A stretch of DNA of 64,000 bases from an uncultured Fodinibius sp. (GTDB lineage: Bacteria; Bacteroidota; Rhodothermia; Balneolales; Balneolaceae): assembly GCA_913056235.1 (NCBI GenBank), contig CAJXMW010000001.1, positions 744,001 to 808,000 on the forward strand, read 5' to 3'. This document shows, in pieces, positions 51,658 through 61,110 of the stretch. The position numbers were made by a program, and so were the translations under genes. The notes beneath the pieces were generated by a model. That model was not told the DNA's origin. It saw only the letters and a program-made list of their open reading frames with translations, and did not search any database. The stretch's first letter is position 1; every line of letters begins with the position of its first letter.

Positions 51658-53189
51658 AAGTCAGGAGTAATTTTAGAGGTAAAGAGCTGTTCAATATTAT
51701 CGATATATTGGTAAATGCAAAAACTGGAGATGGCAATCAACACCAGCATGCCGATCTGTTTAAATTCCTCATAAGAGCCATATGGGATATAAATGATAGC
51801 ACTAAACAAGAACATCAATAAGCTAATTGTAACGGCTACTGACTGCGAGATGACCGGTTGGGTAAAACTGAACGAGACCCACTCTACTTCAACAAATTGG
51901 TTGAACGTACTCCACAGAAAAATAAGCAAGAAGGCTTCGAAGATGAGAATATTACCCAGCACAATGGAGAGCATGTTTTCGACGTCCATCAGGATGATGA
52001 CTTCGGCCCCGCTGATGATAACCAGCAATGTTAACGGGATGATCAACGCACCCAGAAATCGCTCCCTTAGCTGATGTTCCAGACCCTCAGGAAACTGTAT
52101 GGATTTGAGGAGCTCACGGTGCTCATAGCCAAACATATTTCCGAGGAACATTAGCTGGAATCCCATAGGGGCGTACATGAAAAAGAACAGGACAAGAAAT
52201 TTTGAAGTACCGAGTTCTTCCATCCGCGAGACCATATAGGGCACGTACAGAATCGGAAAGACAACAAACAGCAGGGCCTGAATTTTGTTGTACGGATGTG
52301 TGATTACGTAATATAGATACTTGCCTGCGTGGTTACCGGTTTGACTGCACAGCCAACTACGGAACCACCCTGTCTTGGTGTTGGCGGTTGATTGGCTACT
52401 CAAAATCTGCAGCGACTGCTGTGTGTTGAAAGTATGATCGCGATGTAGCAGCAGGATGACAGCTCCACAGAAAAAGAGAGCCATAATTTGTGCTAATAGG
52501 GGTTTTAAAACCATGTGAGCACTGGCGATGAGCCCGCCGGGTAGAACTACAAGAATTTTATTGAGCTGTGGGATATAGCTTTCGAAATGGGTAAACAGCG
52601 TGCTCGAGAAAAGGCTTTCAACCATGGCGCTTGCTACGACTAAAACAGTTAAAAATAAAGCCAGCAGCCACTTTTGATAGTTTTTGATGACCGTAAGTAC
52701 CCTGAATTTGGCCGAAAAGATGAGCGAAAAATTGAGGATCATAATCCCCAGTGCAATGGGAAGATAATATGTGCTGCCAAACTGAAAAATCAGCAAGATA
52801 AGCCAGCTCAGGTTGAATAACAGGTTCATCGGATGTAGAAACGTAAGCAGGGTAAGATATTGCGAGAGCTTTCGGACTGGATAGCCCCAGGTAAGCAGCT
52901 TACGGTTTTCTTTCAGCTTCATCAGCCGGATGTTGGTGAAGAAGAATTGCGAAAGCCAGAGCAGGTTTGCGAAAACCAGCAGAATAAACCGACCGCGCTG
53001 TGGAGTGTACCATTTGAACATCTCGCTGAGCTGGGTGTTTTGCAGCGTGATGATTAAATACACCGTACTGATGATCTGCGAGAAGATGAGGGCCAGGCTT
53101 AGTCCGTAAATAATGAATACGGCAATTTTTGTGCCCGTAAGCGATTGACGGAACACCTTCCAATTGTACTCAATAAGTTTTTTGAACAT
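51642..53189 (-). CDS. ABC exporter permease, second copy
   Basis: 515 residues, about twelve hydrophobic segments. It is clearly paralogous to the permease encoded at 53252: both have the MKLKENRKLLTWGYPVRKLS / LNMEENRKLLAYGYPVKKLS block, a MFGYEHRELL / MFGYENKEFL block and the SFSFTQPVISQ / SFSFKHPIISQ block. It starts 62 bp after that gene ends. The two probably form a heterodimeric channel for the ATPase. Substrate unknown. Confidence 0.8.
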   Translation of the reverse strand: MFKKLIEYNWKVFRQSLTGTKIAVFIIYGLSLALIFSQIISTVYLIITLQNTQLSEMFKWYTPQRGRFILLVFANLLWLSQFFFTNIRLMKLKENRKLLTWGYPVRKLSQYLTLLTFLHPMNLLFNLSWLILLIFQFGSTYYLPIALGIMILNFSLIFSAKFRVLTVIKNYQKWLLALFLTVLVVASAMVESLFSSTLFTHFESYIPQLNKILVVLPGGLIASAHMVLKPLLAQIMALFFCGAVILLLHRDHTFNTQQSLQILSSQSTANTKTGWFRSWLCSQTGNHAGKYLYYVITHPYNKIQALLFVVFPILYVPYMVSRMEELGTSKFLVLFFFMYAPMGFQLMFLGNMFGYEHRELLKSIQFPEGLEHQLRERFLGALIIPLTLLVIISGAEVIILMDVENMLSIVLGNILIFEAFLLIFLWSTFNQFVEVEWVSFSFTQPVISQSVAVTISLLMFLFSAIIYIPYGSYEEFKQIGMLVLIAISSFCIYQYIDNIEQLFTSKITPDLWTRL

Positions 53190-53251
53190 CCCGAAATATT
53201 AACCCAACGAGTTTAGTCTGCTAAGATATAAAGAAGTGGCCGAAATCAAAG

Positions 53252-54841
53252 TTATTGGTCCGCATCGGCCCAGACGCGGTGCATAATGTGTTTTTCAAAG
53301 GCCAGCACGAGTACATCCATATTGCGCCACAGGTATAGGGATATAGCCAGTATCAGAAAGCCCATCACATACAGCCGGTAGTTCTGGTAGCTGCCGAGCG
53401 GGGCAAAAACGGCGTAGCCGAGCCCGAAAATCAGGAAGGTCATCATGAAGGTGACTTTCTGTGAGATGATGGGATGCTTAAAGCTGAATGAGGAATAGTC
53501 AACCTGCTTGTAGTAGTAAAATGAAGACCACAGGAAGACGAGCGTAAAGCAGACGAAGAAAAAGGTGTTGGCTATGTAAATTTCGATGACCGAGCCGAGC
53601 TGGGGGAGGTACAGAATTTCGGCCGTGGTAATCAGGTAGAAAATCATCAGCGGGACGATGATAATACCGAGAAACCGTTCCTTGAGTTGTTTCTCCATGG
53701 ATAACGGAAACTGCTTGTGCAGCAGAAACTCCTTGTTTTCGTAACCAAACATGTTTGCCATGCCCATGGCCAGCAGTGCTACAGGGATGGCGGCCAGCAT
53801 CGTAGGGATCAGCAGATTGCTGTAGTAATTGTTGCCCAGCTGTAGCAGCAGCGGAATGTATACGGCCGGGATAAGTGCAATAGTGAGCAACTGTAGGCGG
53901 TTGTAGGAATGAGAGAATATATAATAATAGAACTTACCGGCGTTGAGTCCCAGCCATTTACGGAGGAAGTTCCACAGGCGGTTTCGCTTGTATATGTTGC
54001 CCTCTTTAACTGGCTTTTGGAGGCCTTCCCGCGTTTTGAAGAAGTGATCGCGAAAGATTAGGAACACCAACAGGGCGGAGAATCCATAAATTACAGATGC
54101 GGTGGTGAGGTTGTAATCGCCCGCAGCCGAATATTGCAACAGTCCACCGGGCGTATAAAATAGGTAGTTGTTCAGGGAAGTTATGCTGGGTAGATACTTA
54201 GAAACAATAGCCTCGAATTGCCTGGAAATAATAGCGATGGCCTGGATGCTGCCAAATATTACGAAGAGTGCACTGAAGAAAATAAGCTTGAACCGTTTTT
54301 CAACGATCTTTAAAAACCGGTGCTTGATGGAATAAATGATGGCGTAGTTAAGCAGTACAACGGCCAGTACTACCGGCACATACATGAGGTGTTTAATTTG
54401 AAGAAGGAGAAAGACGACCCAGGTGAAATTATAGATCACGTTAAGGGGATGAAAAAAGCCCATTAGGTTGAGGTGCCAGCTCAGCTTTTTTACGGGATAG
54501 CCGTAGGCCAGTAGCTTGCGGTTTTCTTCCATGTTGAGTAGGCGCGTGCTGGTAAACGAGAAGTGCAGAATCCAAAGAACGTTGGCAAAAATAAGGATAA
54601 TGAGCTGGTGGAGCTGCGGTGTGATCCAGGAAAGCTGCTGCCCCACGATCATATTTTGACCAAAAAAGACAATCACCAGGGCTGAACCTATGAGATTGGA
54701 GAACAGCATCAGCAGGAACACGATATATCCCGCCACCAAGAACGTCTGGAAGGTGGTCAGCCGGTTCATAAAGGCCGACCAGTTGAGATATATCAGTTTA
54801 CGCAGCATCGGCAGATGTTTGTTAAAAATGGTATACCTCAA
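53252..54841 (-). CDS. ABC exporter permease, first copy
   Basis: 529 residues, first gene of the operon, similar in length and motif order to the 515-residue permease. Many membrane helices (for example TFQTFLVAGYIVFLLMLFSN near the start). An in-frame Met at about residue 13 could be the true start, since the first ATG at 54841 leaves little room for a promoter beside the opposite gene. Confidence 0.8.
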   Translation of the reverse strand: MRYTIFNKHLPMLRKLIYLNWSAFMNRLTTFQTFLVAGYIVFLLMLFSNLIGSALVIVFFGQNMIVGQQLSWITPQLHQLIILIFANVLWILHFSFTSTRLLNMEENRKLLAYGYPVKKLSWHLNLMGFFHPLNVIYNFTWVVFLLLQIKHLMYVPVVLAVVLLNYAIIYSIKHRFLKIVEKRFKLIFFSALFVIFGSIQAIAIISRQFEAIVSKYLPSITSLNNYLFYTPGGLLQYSAAGDYNLTTASVIYGFSALLVFLIFRDHFFKTREGLQKPVKEGNIYKRNRLWNFLRKWLGLNAGKFYYYIFSHSYNRLQLLTIALIPAVYIPLLLQLGNNYYSNLLIPTMLAAIPVALLAMGMANMFGYENKEFLLHKQFPLSMEKQLKERFLGIIIVPLMIFYLITTAEILYLPQLGSVIEIYIANTFFFVCFTLVFLWSSFYYYKQVDYSSFSFKHPIISQKVTFMMTFLIFGLGYAVFAPLGSYQNYRLYVMGFLILAISLYLWRNMDVLVLAFEKHIMHRVWADADQ

Positions 54842-54922
54842 TGTTCAAAATACCGTTTCGGTAATCAAGCGGAAGCCTTATCTTTTACCTCAGACTTTGA
54901 ACTTTTGATCCCTCTGACAACG

Positions 54923-55171
54923 ATGACCTCAAAAAATAGATTTAAATATATTTTTATCGCAATAGTGATCGTGCTGGCGGGCCTGGCCCTGGCCGATTCG
55001 CTGGGGTATTTTAATTCCAAATCCTATACCGCTGTTTCTCATGGATCGCATAGCCACTATGTGCCACACGACCGGGATCCCAATGTGCCTATTAACGACT
55101 TTCCGCAGAAAAAACCTGCCCCGGGCGAAAAAATTACGCCTACCGGGCAGATTGTACCAGTTGAGCAATAA
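54923..55171 (+). CDS. small membrane-anchored hypothetical protein
   Basis: 82 residues from the ATG at 54923, chosen because a single membrane helix (YIFIAIVIVLAGLALADSLG) follows directly; the frame opens at 54815 inside the divergent gene. The rest is polar with SHGSHSHYVPHDRDP and a Pro-rich tail (QKKPAPGEKITPTGQ). Not recognised. Confidence 0.6.
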   Translation: MTSKNRFKYIFIAIVIVLAGLALADSLGYFNSKSYTAVSHGSHSHYVPHDRDPNVPINDFPQKKPAPGEKITPTGQIVPVEQ

Positions 55172-55251
55172 AACGGAGAGAATGAGATAGCTTTTATTTA
55201 GCTGACAGAAATGGCTACACTTCTGCCTGTTAAACAGCGATAGGATGTAAA

Positions 55252-55284
55252 AATAAAAAAGGCCTCATCCAGCATGATGAAGCC
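55252..55284 (-). terminator. intrinsic terminator after barrel remnant
   Basis: GGCCTCATC (55261-55269) pairs with GATGAAGCC (55276-55284), with one mismatch; on the minus strand TTTTTTATTTTT follows. It still marks the end of the decayed barrel gene. Confidence 0.85.
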
Positions 55285-55306
55285 CCGATTTATTGAAAGT
55301 GTTGAC

Positions 55307-55540
55307 CTATAGATTAATACCTGCCACAATAGAAAGGGCGTTGTTTTTGTCTTGCGACCCGTCAATAGCATCAACCAAGCCAAAGGTGTAGCGCACTCCC
55401 CAATTAAGCTTGGCGACTCCGGCATTGATGTCGGTGCCGGCACCGACCACGCCGCCCAAATCGGCTTAAGCATGGGCTTGCTGGGCAGAAAAAAGTGTCA
55501 ACAGGCCTATAACAGCTAGCGAGAGTAATGCTTTTTTCAT
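55307..55540 (-). pseudogene. outer-membrane barrel gene with internal deletion
   Basis: From the ATG at 55540 the frame reads a signal peptide (MKKALLSLAVIGLLTLFSAQ, then QAHA) and meets a stop at codon 25. The same frame then continues with ADLGGVVGAGTDINAGVAKL and NWGVRYTFGLVDAIDGSQDK up to a stop at 55307. This second part matches the last 50 residues of the barrel protein encoded at 55688 (GVVLGAGTDITVGLTKINIG, ARYSFGRDDAI). The signal peptide and last strands remain, while the middle 120 or so residues are lost. A stop sits at the junction, so it is a deletion derivative of a tandem paralogue. Confidence 0.85.
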
Positions 55541-55687
55541 GATGTTCTACTTTTATATCGGATTCAAAAATTACTTCACTGCTGTTTTAATAACTATAGG
55601 GTGGGTTTGTTCCTCGATCACTTTAATTATATTTAGCGTATCGGAGGCCGATTGAGTGGGTGACTGCGGGGCCAGGTCATGCTGCAA

Positions 55688-56263
55688 TTACAATACTACA
55701 CCAGTCACAATAGAAATCACACTGTTTTTACCAGGGGTATCTTGAATGGCATCATCGCGCCCAAAGCTGTAACGAGCACCAATATTTATCTTAGTGAGGC
55801 CGACGGTTATATCGGTGCCGGCCCCAAGCACCACTCCAATATCCGTTTCAGGATTATTAACCTGAAGGGTGAGGTTATTTCCCGTTATTTTGCTGTTGAT
55901 TGGAAACCCAAAGTAGGGGCCGCCATACACATGGGGCTGGAAGCGCCCCGAACCAAAGTTCACTTTTACCAGCACCGGAACTTCTAGGTAATCCATTTTG
56001 AGCGTAGCATCTCCAGATTCGACCCCTTTTTGGGTGTACAAGCCCTCGGTTTGTATCCAAACCGGTATAGACACCAGTTTAAAATTGAAGTATGTGCCTA
56101 CCAGTAATCCAGTCCGCGAATCTACGCTTGTATTACTGGGGCGATCGACGAAAGTGGCAAAGTTGAGGCCGGTACGAAAGCCAATATTGCTTTGAGCTTG
56201 TACAGCCTGCGTTGTGCAAAGTGCCATTGCAGCGATTAGTAAGGGCAGTAATAATTTTTTCAC
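55688..56263 (-). CDS. outer-membrane beta-barrel protein (PorT-like)
   Basis: 191 residues. Signal peptide MKKLLLPLLIAAMALCTTQA, cleaved after VQAQ, is followed by a small barrel with SNIGFRTGLNFATF, FNFKLVSIPVWIQTEGLYTQ, YLEVPVLVKVNFGSGRFQPH and a C-terminal strand. These are the PorT-type outer_membrane_beta-barrel features. Its closest relative in the window is the broken copy at 55307. Function unknown. Confidence 0.85.
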   Translation of the reverse strand: MKKLLLPLLIAAMALCTTQAVQAQSNIGFRTGLNFATFVDRPSNTSVDSRTGLLVGTYFNFKLVSIPVWIQTEGLYTQKGVESGDATLKMDYLEVPVLVKVNFGSGRFQPHVYGGPYFGFPINSKITGNNLTLQVNNPETDIGVVLGAGTDITVGLTKINIGARYSFGRDDAIQDTPGKNSVISIVTGVVL

Positions 56264-56425
56264 AATAGCTGGTTTTACGATGGAATGATGTATTGCTAAT
56301 AGTTTACCCGTCTATAATTTTCAATATACTGGTATGCAACAGTTTGCAAAATTATAATTAAATGGAAGTTTGGCTTTTAATTGTACATTTTACACTTAAA
56401 ATAATAATATGTTCAAATCAGGAAT

Positions 56426-57430
56426 ATGTATAAACAGGCGGCTTCTTTCATTCTTTCAATCGTGCTAACAGTAGTTGTCATTTCTTGCGGAGCGCAGAAA
56501 TCTCCTCAAGGCAAAGAGGTGTTAAAGGCGGAGCCAGTTCCGGAGCCGGGAAATCCCATTATTACCGATGAGTATACTGCTGATCCGGCTGCCTTAGTAT
56601 ATCAGGATACGGTCTTTTTATATGTGGGGCATGATCAGGCTGAGCCGGGCCATGGATTTTATGATCTGCGCGAATGGCTGGTGTACTCATCTACCGACAT
56701 GGTGAACTGGAAAGAATATGATGTGCCGTTGCGGGCAAAAAATTTTGAGTGGGCCTCAGGCGATGCCTGGGCCTCGGAAGTTATTCATCACGATGGAAAG
56801 TTCTACTGGTATACCTCTGTGACACACGCCATTAATGAGGCCAAAGCTATTGGCGTGGCTGTTTCTGAAAGTCCAACGGGGCCGTTTAAGGATGCCCGGG
56901 GCTCGGCACTGGTGACGAATGACATGACCACTGCAACAGACATTACTTGGGATGATATTGACCCTACCGTTTTTGTGGATGACGATGGACAGGCGTATCT
57001 ATTTTGGGGAAATACCAAGCTCTACTATTCCAGGCTCAAAGATAATATGATCGAGTTGGAAGGAGAGATTAAGACCATCGACCTGCCACACTTTACGGAG
57101 GCCCCGTGGCTCCACAAAAAGAATGGCTATTACTACCTGTCCTATGCCTACAAGTTTCCCGAAAAGACGGCTTACGCGATGAGCGATGACATCGAGGGGC
57201 CTTATCATTTTAAGGGAATTCTAAACGAGGTAGCTGGCAATACTAATACCAATCACCAAGCGATTATTGATTACAAGGGGCAGTCGTATTTCTTCTATCA
57301 CACCGGAGCTCTCCCTACCGAAGGAGGTAGCTATCGACGATCTGTTAGTATCGATTCCCTGCATTATAACGACGATGGAACCTTACAAAGGGTTCAGATG
57401 ACAACCGAAGGTGTGGGGGCCGTGGAATAA
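56426..57430 (+). CDS. GH43-family glycoside hydrolase lipoprotein
   Basis: 334 residues. Lipoprotein signal with lipobox VVVISC (Cys21). The five-blade propeller of GH43 is shown by the base TADPAALVYQDTVFLYVGH (Asp53), the pKa-modulating Asp in DIDPTVFVDDDGQAYLFWG and the acid HFTEAPWLHKKNGYYYLSYA (Glu near 220). It probably removes arabinose or xylose from plant-type glycans at the cell surface. It is alone, convergent with uvrA, with 1 bp between stops. Confidence 0.92.
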   Translation: MYKQAASFILSIVLTVVVISCGAQKSPQGKEVLKAEPVPEPGNPIITDEYTADPAALVYQDTVFLYVGHDQAEPGHGFYDLREWLVYSSTDMVNWKEYDVPLRAKNFEWASGDAWASEVIHHDGKFYWYTSVTHAINEAKAIGVAVSESPTGPFKDARGSALVTNDMTTATDITWDDIDPTVFVDDDGQAYLFWGNTKLYYSRLKDNMIELEGEIKTIDLPHFTEAPWLHKKNGYYYLSYAYKFPEKTAYAMSDDIEGPYHFKGILNEVAGNTNTNHQAIIDYKGQSYFFYHTGALPTEGGSYRRSVSIDSLHYNDDGTLQRVQMTTEGVGAVE

Positions 57431-57431
57431 C

Positions 57432-60242
57432 TTATAGCACGTCCTTTAGATACTTACCAGTGTGACTTTCTTCGACTTCAGTGATTTCTTCGGGGGTGCC
57501 GGTGGCTACAATCTTTCCACCGGCAAAGCCGCCCTCGGGACCTATGTCGATAATGTGATCGGCGCTTTTGATGACATCGAGGTTATGCTCAATGATGATG
57601 ACTGTATGACCGTTATTGACCAGTTCTTTGAAGGAATCGAGCAGCTTTGCGATGTCTTCGAAATGCAGTCCAGTGGTCGGCTCATCGAAGAAGTAGAGCG
57701 TATGGTTGCCGGCTGGTTTGCTCAGGAACTTGGCAAGCTTCACGCGTTGCGCCTCACCGCCGGAGAGCGTCTTTGCACTTTGTCCCAGCTTCAGGTAGCC
57801 GAGCCCCACGTCGTCCAGCGTTTTTAGCTTATCAGTGATGGAAGGTTCATCCACGAAAAAGTCGATTGCTTCTGAGACGGACATCTGCAGCACATCGTGG
57901 ATGTTCTTGCCGCGGTATTTCACCTGCAGCACATCTTTGCGATAGCGCTTGCCACCGCACTCCTCGCAGGTGAGCTCGATGTCGGCCATAAACTGCATCT
58001 CTATTTTCTGTATGCCCTCACCCTGGCAGGCCTCGCAGCGTCCGCCGGGTACGTTAAAGGAAAAGTGCCCCGGTTCATAGCCCATGATCTTGGACTGCCG
58101 CGTGTTGGCAAAAAGGTCGCGAATGCCATCAAATGCCTTGGTGTAGGTGGCGGGATTGGACCGCGAGGATCGACCGATAGGTGACTGGTCCACCATCTCA
58201 ACCGAGTCTATGTGATGTAGGTTTTTCACTCTTCGGTGATGCCCCACTTTGTCATTATAGGACCCTATTTGATTCTGGATGGCGGCATAAAGCGTGTCAT
58301 GGACCAGCGTCGATTTTCCGGACCCACTGACGCCCGTCACGCAGATCAGTTTTTCGAGCGGGAATTCTACATTCAGGCTTTTCAAGTTGTTTTCCATGGC
58401 ACCTTCCAGTACGATGGAGTCGCCGCTGCCTTTACGCCGTTTGTCGGGCACGGGGATCTTCTTGCGTTCGCTCAGGTATTTGCCGGTCAGCGTCGGCGAT
58501 TCCAGCAGATCATCATAGGTTCCGGAAAACATAATTTCTCCCCCATGTACGCCGGCAAAAGGACCAATATCGATAATATTGTCAGCTGACTTGATCATCT
58601 CAGGATCGTGCTCGACGACCAGCACGGTATTACCGATGTCGCGCAGCGATTTCAGGATATTGATCAGCCGGTCATTGTCTCGGGGATGCAGGCCAATGGT
58701 GGGCTCATCCAGCACGTACAGGCTGCCGATGAGCGAGCTGCCCAGCGAATTTGCCAGGCTAATGCGTTGTGATTCCCCGCCGCTGAGCGTCTTGGCCAAC
58801 CGGTTCAGCGTAAGGTAATCGAGGCCAACTTCATCGAGATACTTTAATCGCTTGCGGATCTCAAACAGCACCTGCTCGGCCACCTCTTTCTCAAACTCAG
58901 AAAGCTCCAGGTTCTCGAAGAACTCTCGAGCATGGCCAATCGTCATTTCGGCAACCTGACCAATGTGCTTATCATTTACTTTTACGTAAAGCGCATCCTT
59001 GCGGACCCGAAAACCTTCGCAGTCGGGGCAGCGACTGTATCCGCGGTAGCGCGAATAAAACACGCGCATGTGTACTTTATATGACTGGCTCTTGACTTCC
59101 TCAAAAAATGGGCGGATGCCGATATACTCGTCTTTGCCTTCCCAGATGATTTTCTTCACATCATCGTCGAGTTCTTGGTACGGCGTGTCAATGGGCAGGC
59201 TGTATCGTGCGGATACTTTAATCAGGTCGCGCAAGTGCTTACTGAATTTCTCTCCGCTGTATGGTGCAATAGCTCCATCGCGAATGGTTCTTTCCGGATC
59301 GGGGATTACGAGATCTTCATCAATGCCGGAAACTTGTCCAAATCCTTCACAGGTGTCGCAGGCACCAAAGGGATTGTTGAACGAAAACATCTGCGGTTTG
59401 GGCTCCGTGAACTCCACCCCGTCCATCTCAAAGCGCTCACTGAAATGTAGTTCTTCACCATTGCGAATTTTGACCGAGCAGCGTTGGCGCCCTTCGTGGA
59501 AAGCCGTTTCCAGTGAGCCAGCAATGCGTGAACGAGTTTCATCATCACTCTTAAGGATCAGTCGATCTACCAGCACACGATACTTGTCGGGATCGATATC
59601 ATCAGCCTCCACATCATCAGTGGTAAGATCCAGAATAGATTCATCGTCCAGGTGCAGCAGCCGCGGATAGCCTTTCTCTTTGAGTACGCGAAGCTCATCT
59701 TCCAGCTTTTTCTGTTCGTGCTGCGGGATCGAGAAGAGTACATAAAACTTAGTGTCATCATCGAACCGCTCATGCAGTTCTTCAATGGCCGTTTTGGTAC
59801 TGTCTTTTTTTACCTCGCGTCCCGACTTGGGAGAAATAGTATGCCCAATGCGGGCGTACAGCAGGCGCATGTAATCGTAAATTTCAGTGGTTGTGCCCAC
59901 CGTGGAGCGCGGATTGCTCGAGGTTGTTTTTTGCTGGATGGCCATGGCCGGCGAAATGCCCTGCATGTAGTCAACATCAGGTTTGTCCATGCGTTCAAGG
60001 AACTGCCGGGCGTAACTGGAGAGGCTTTCCACATATCGGCGCTGCCCTTCGGCATAGATCGTATCAAAAGCCAAGCTTGATTTTCCAGATCCGGAGACGC
60101 CGGTAATCACCGTCATCTCGTTGCGTGGAATTTCAACATCAATGTCTTTTAGGTTGTGAACGCGCGCCCCTTTAACGATAATAGGACGGTCTTTGGATTC
60201 TTCTTTCTGTTGCTTAGTTGAGGAAGATTCAGTTTGAGCCAT
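57432..60242 (-). CDS. uvrA: excinuclease ABC subunit A
   Basis: 936 residues, full length. Two ABC modules: Walker [15 protein letters not shown] (near 50) and [14 protein letters not shown]; signatures [15 protein letters not shown] and [15 protein letters not shown]. The zinc modules are CDTCEGFG with CPDCEGF, and CEACQGEG with CEECGGKRY. It recognises DNA damage in nucleotide excision repair with UvrB, which is not in this window. Confidence 0.98.
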   Translation of the reverse strand: MAQTESSSTKQQKEESKDRPIIVKGARVHNLKDIDVEIPRNEMTVITGVSGSGKSSLAFDTIYAEGQRRYVESLSSYARQFLERMDKPDVDYMQGISPAMAIQQKTTSSNPRSTVGTTTEIYDYMRLLYARIGHTISPKSGREVKKDSTKTAIEELHERFDDDTKFYVLFSIPQHEQKKLEDELRVLKEKGYPRLLHLDDESILDLTTDDVEADDIDPDKYRVLVDRLILKSDDETRSRIAGSLETAFHEGRQRCSVKIRNGEELHFSERFEMDGVEFTEPKPQMFSFNNPFGACDTCEGFGQVSGIDEDLVIPDPERTIRDGAIAPYSGEKFSKHLRDLIKVSARYSLPIDTPYQELDDDVKKIIWEGKDEYIGIRPFFEEVKSQSYKVHMRVFYSRYRGYSRCPDCEGFRVRKDALYVKVNDKHIGQVAEMTIGHAREFFENLELSEFEKEVAEQVLFEIRKRLKYLDEVGLDYLTLNRLAKTLSGGESQRISLANSLGSSLIGSLYVLDEPTIGLHPRDNDRLINILKSLRDIGNTVLVVEHDPEMIKSADNIIDIGPFAGVHGGEIMFSGTYDDLLESPTLTGKYLSERKKIPVPDKRRKGSGDSIVLEGAMENNLKSLNVEFPLEKLICVTGVSGSGKSTLVHDTLYAAIQNQIGSYNDKVGHHRRVKNLHHIDSVEMVDQSPIGRSSRSNPATYTKAFDGIRDLFANTRQSKIMGYEPGHFSFNVPGGRCEACQGEGIQKIEMQFMADIELTCEECGGKRYRKDVLQVKYRGKNIHDVLQMSVSEAIDFFVDEPSITDKLKTLDDVGLGYLKLGQSAKTLSGGEAQRVKLAKFLSKPAGNHTLYFFDEPTTGLHFEDIAKLLDSFKELVNNGHTVIIIEHNLDVIKSADHIIDIGPEGGFAGGKIVATGTPEEITEVEESHTGKYLKDVL

Positions 60243-60389
60243 TCAGCGAAATATTTGCGTTACTATAAACGGGTAAAGGTACGAATTTTATGGGAGAAAA
60301 TGAGGTTTTATCTAGTGCAGACAATCAATACAAACAGGCTTAGGCTGACATGCGTTCAGGTTTCAATAGTCTGACAAAAAGTATTCGCA

Positions 60390-61028
60390 TTGATGGATAA
60401 CTCAAAGCAAACGTGGTTTCTTGTTACAGAAGCAGTGGTGCTTTTCGTTGGTCTTCCGTTATTGATATTCTGGGACCTTGTACCATTGCCCAAGATTCTA
60501 GTGCTAGTTGCTGTGGCCAGCTATTGCGGCTATCAGCTTTGGCGGGATCCAACCTTTGGACGCGGGATTTTCAGTAGGCAATCCAGCAATAATGCCGGCC
60601 GCGATATCCTGATACGCACTCCCCTAGTTCTGGCGGGATTAGTAGCAGCGATATGGGCTGTTAATCCCGAACAGTTTTTTGAATTTCCAACCCAGCGTCC
60701 TATTGTCTGGATGGTGGTAATGATACTGTATCCAATCCTCTCGGCATTGCCGCAGGAGCTGGTTTATCGTACCTACTTTTTTCATCGTTATGGAGATCTG
60801 ATATCGTTACGTTATGGTACGGTTCTTTCCAGTGCCCTGGCTTTTTCATTTTTACATATTATTTATGACAACTGGTGGGCCGTGGGGTTGAGCTTTATTG
60901 CCGGAATCATGTTTGGCCTCACTTATAAACGAACAAAATCGCTTTTTTGGGTGACAGTTGAGCACGCTCTCTATGGCTGCTTGGTGTTTACCCTTGGGAT
61001 GGGCCATTATTTCTACGAAGCGTTTTAG
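60390..61028 (+). CDS. CPBP-family intramembrane metalloprotease
   Basis: 212 residues, hydrophobic. The Abi/CAAX protease motifs are seen as LPQELVYRTYFFHRYGDL (motif 1, with Gln-Glu in place of Glu-Glu), FSFLHIIYDNWWAVG (motif 2, His) and VEHALYGCLVFTLG (motif 3, His). It has about six membrane helices. The role is unknown; relatives process prenylated peptides or give bacteriocin immunity. The first-motif change may still be active, since one Glu is kept. Confidence 0.85.
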   Translation: MMDNSKQTWFLVTEAVVLFVGLPLLIFWDLVPLPKILVLVAVASYCGYQLWRDPTFGRGIFSRQSSNNAGRDILIRTPLVLAGLVAAIWAVNPEQFFEFPTQRPIVWMVVMILYPILSALPQELVYRTYFFHRYGDLISLRYGTVLSSALAFSFLHIIYDNWWAVGLSFIAGIMFGLTYKRTKSLFWVTVEHALYGCLVFTLGMGHYFYEAF

Positions 61029-61110
61029 GTGAGGTTTATATTAGTAGTCTTTCTCTCTCTCTTAAAAAACCGGAGAATATTTGGTTTATATACAGTAATA
61101 TGATTTAGGA

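Noticed and set aside
55198-55473. 91-codon minus-strand frame
   Set aside because: It is out of frame with the barrel remnant, which explains the sequence better by homology to the intact neighbour.
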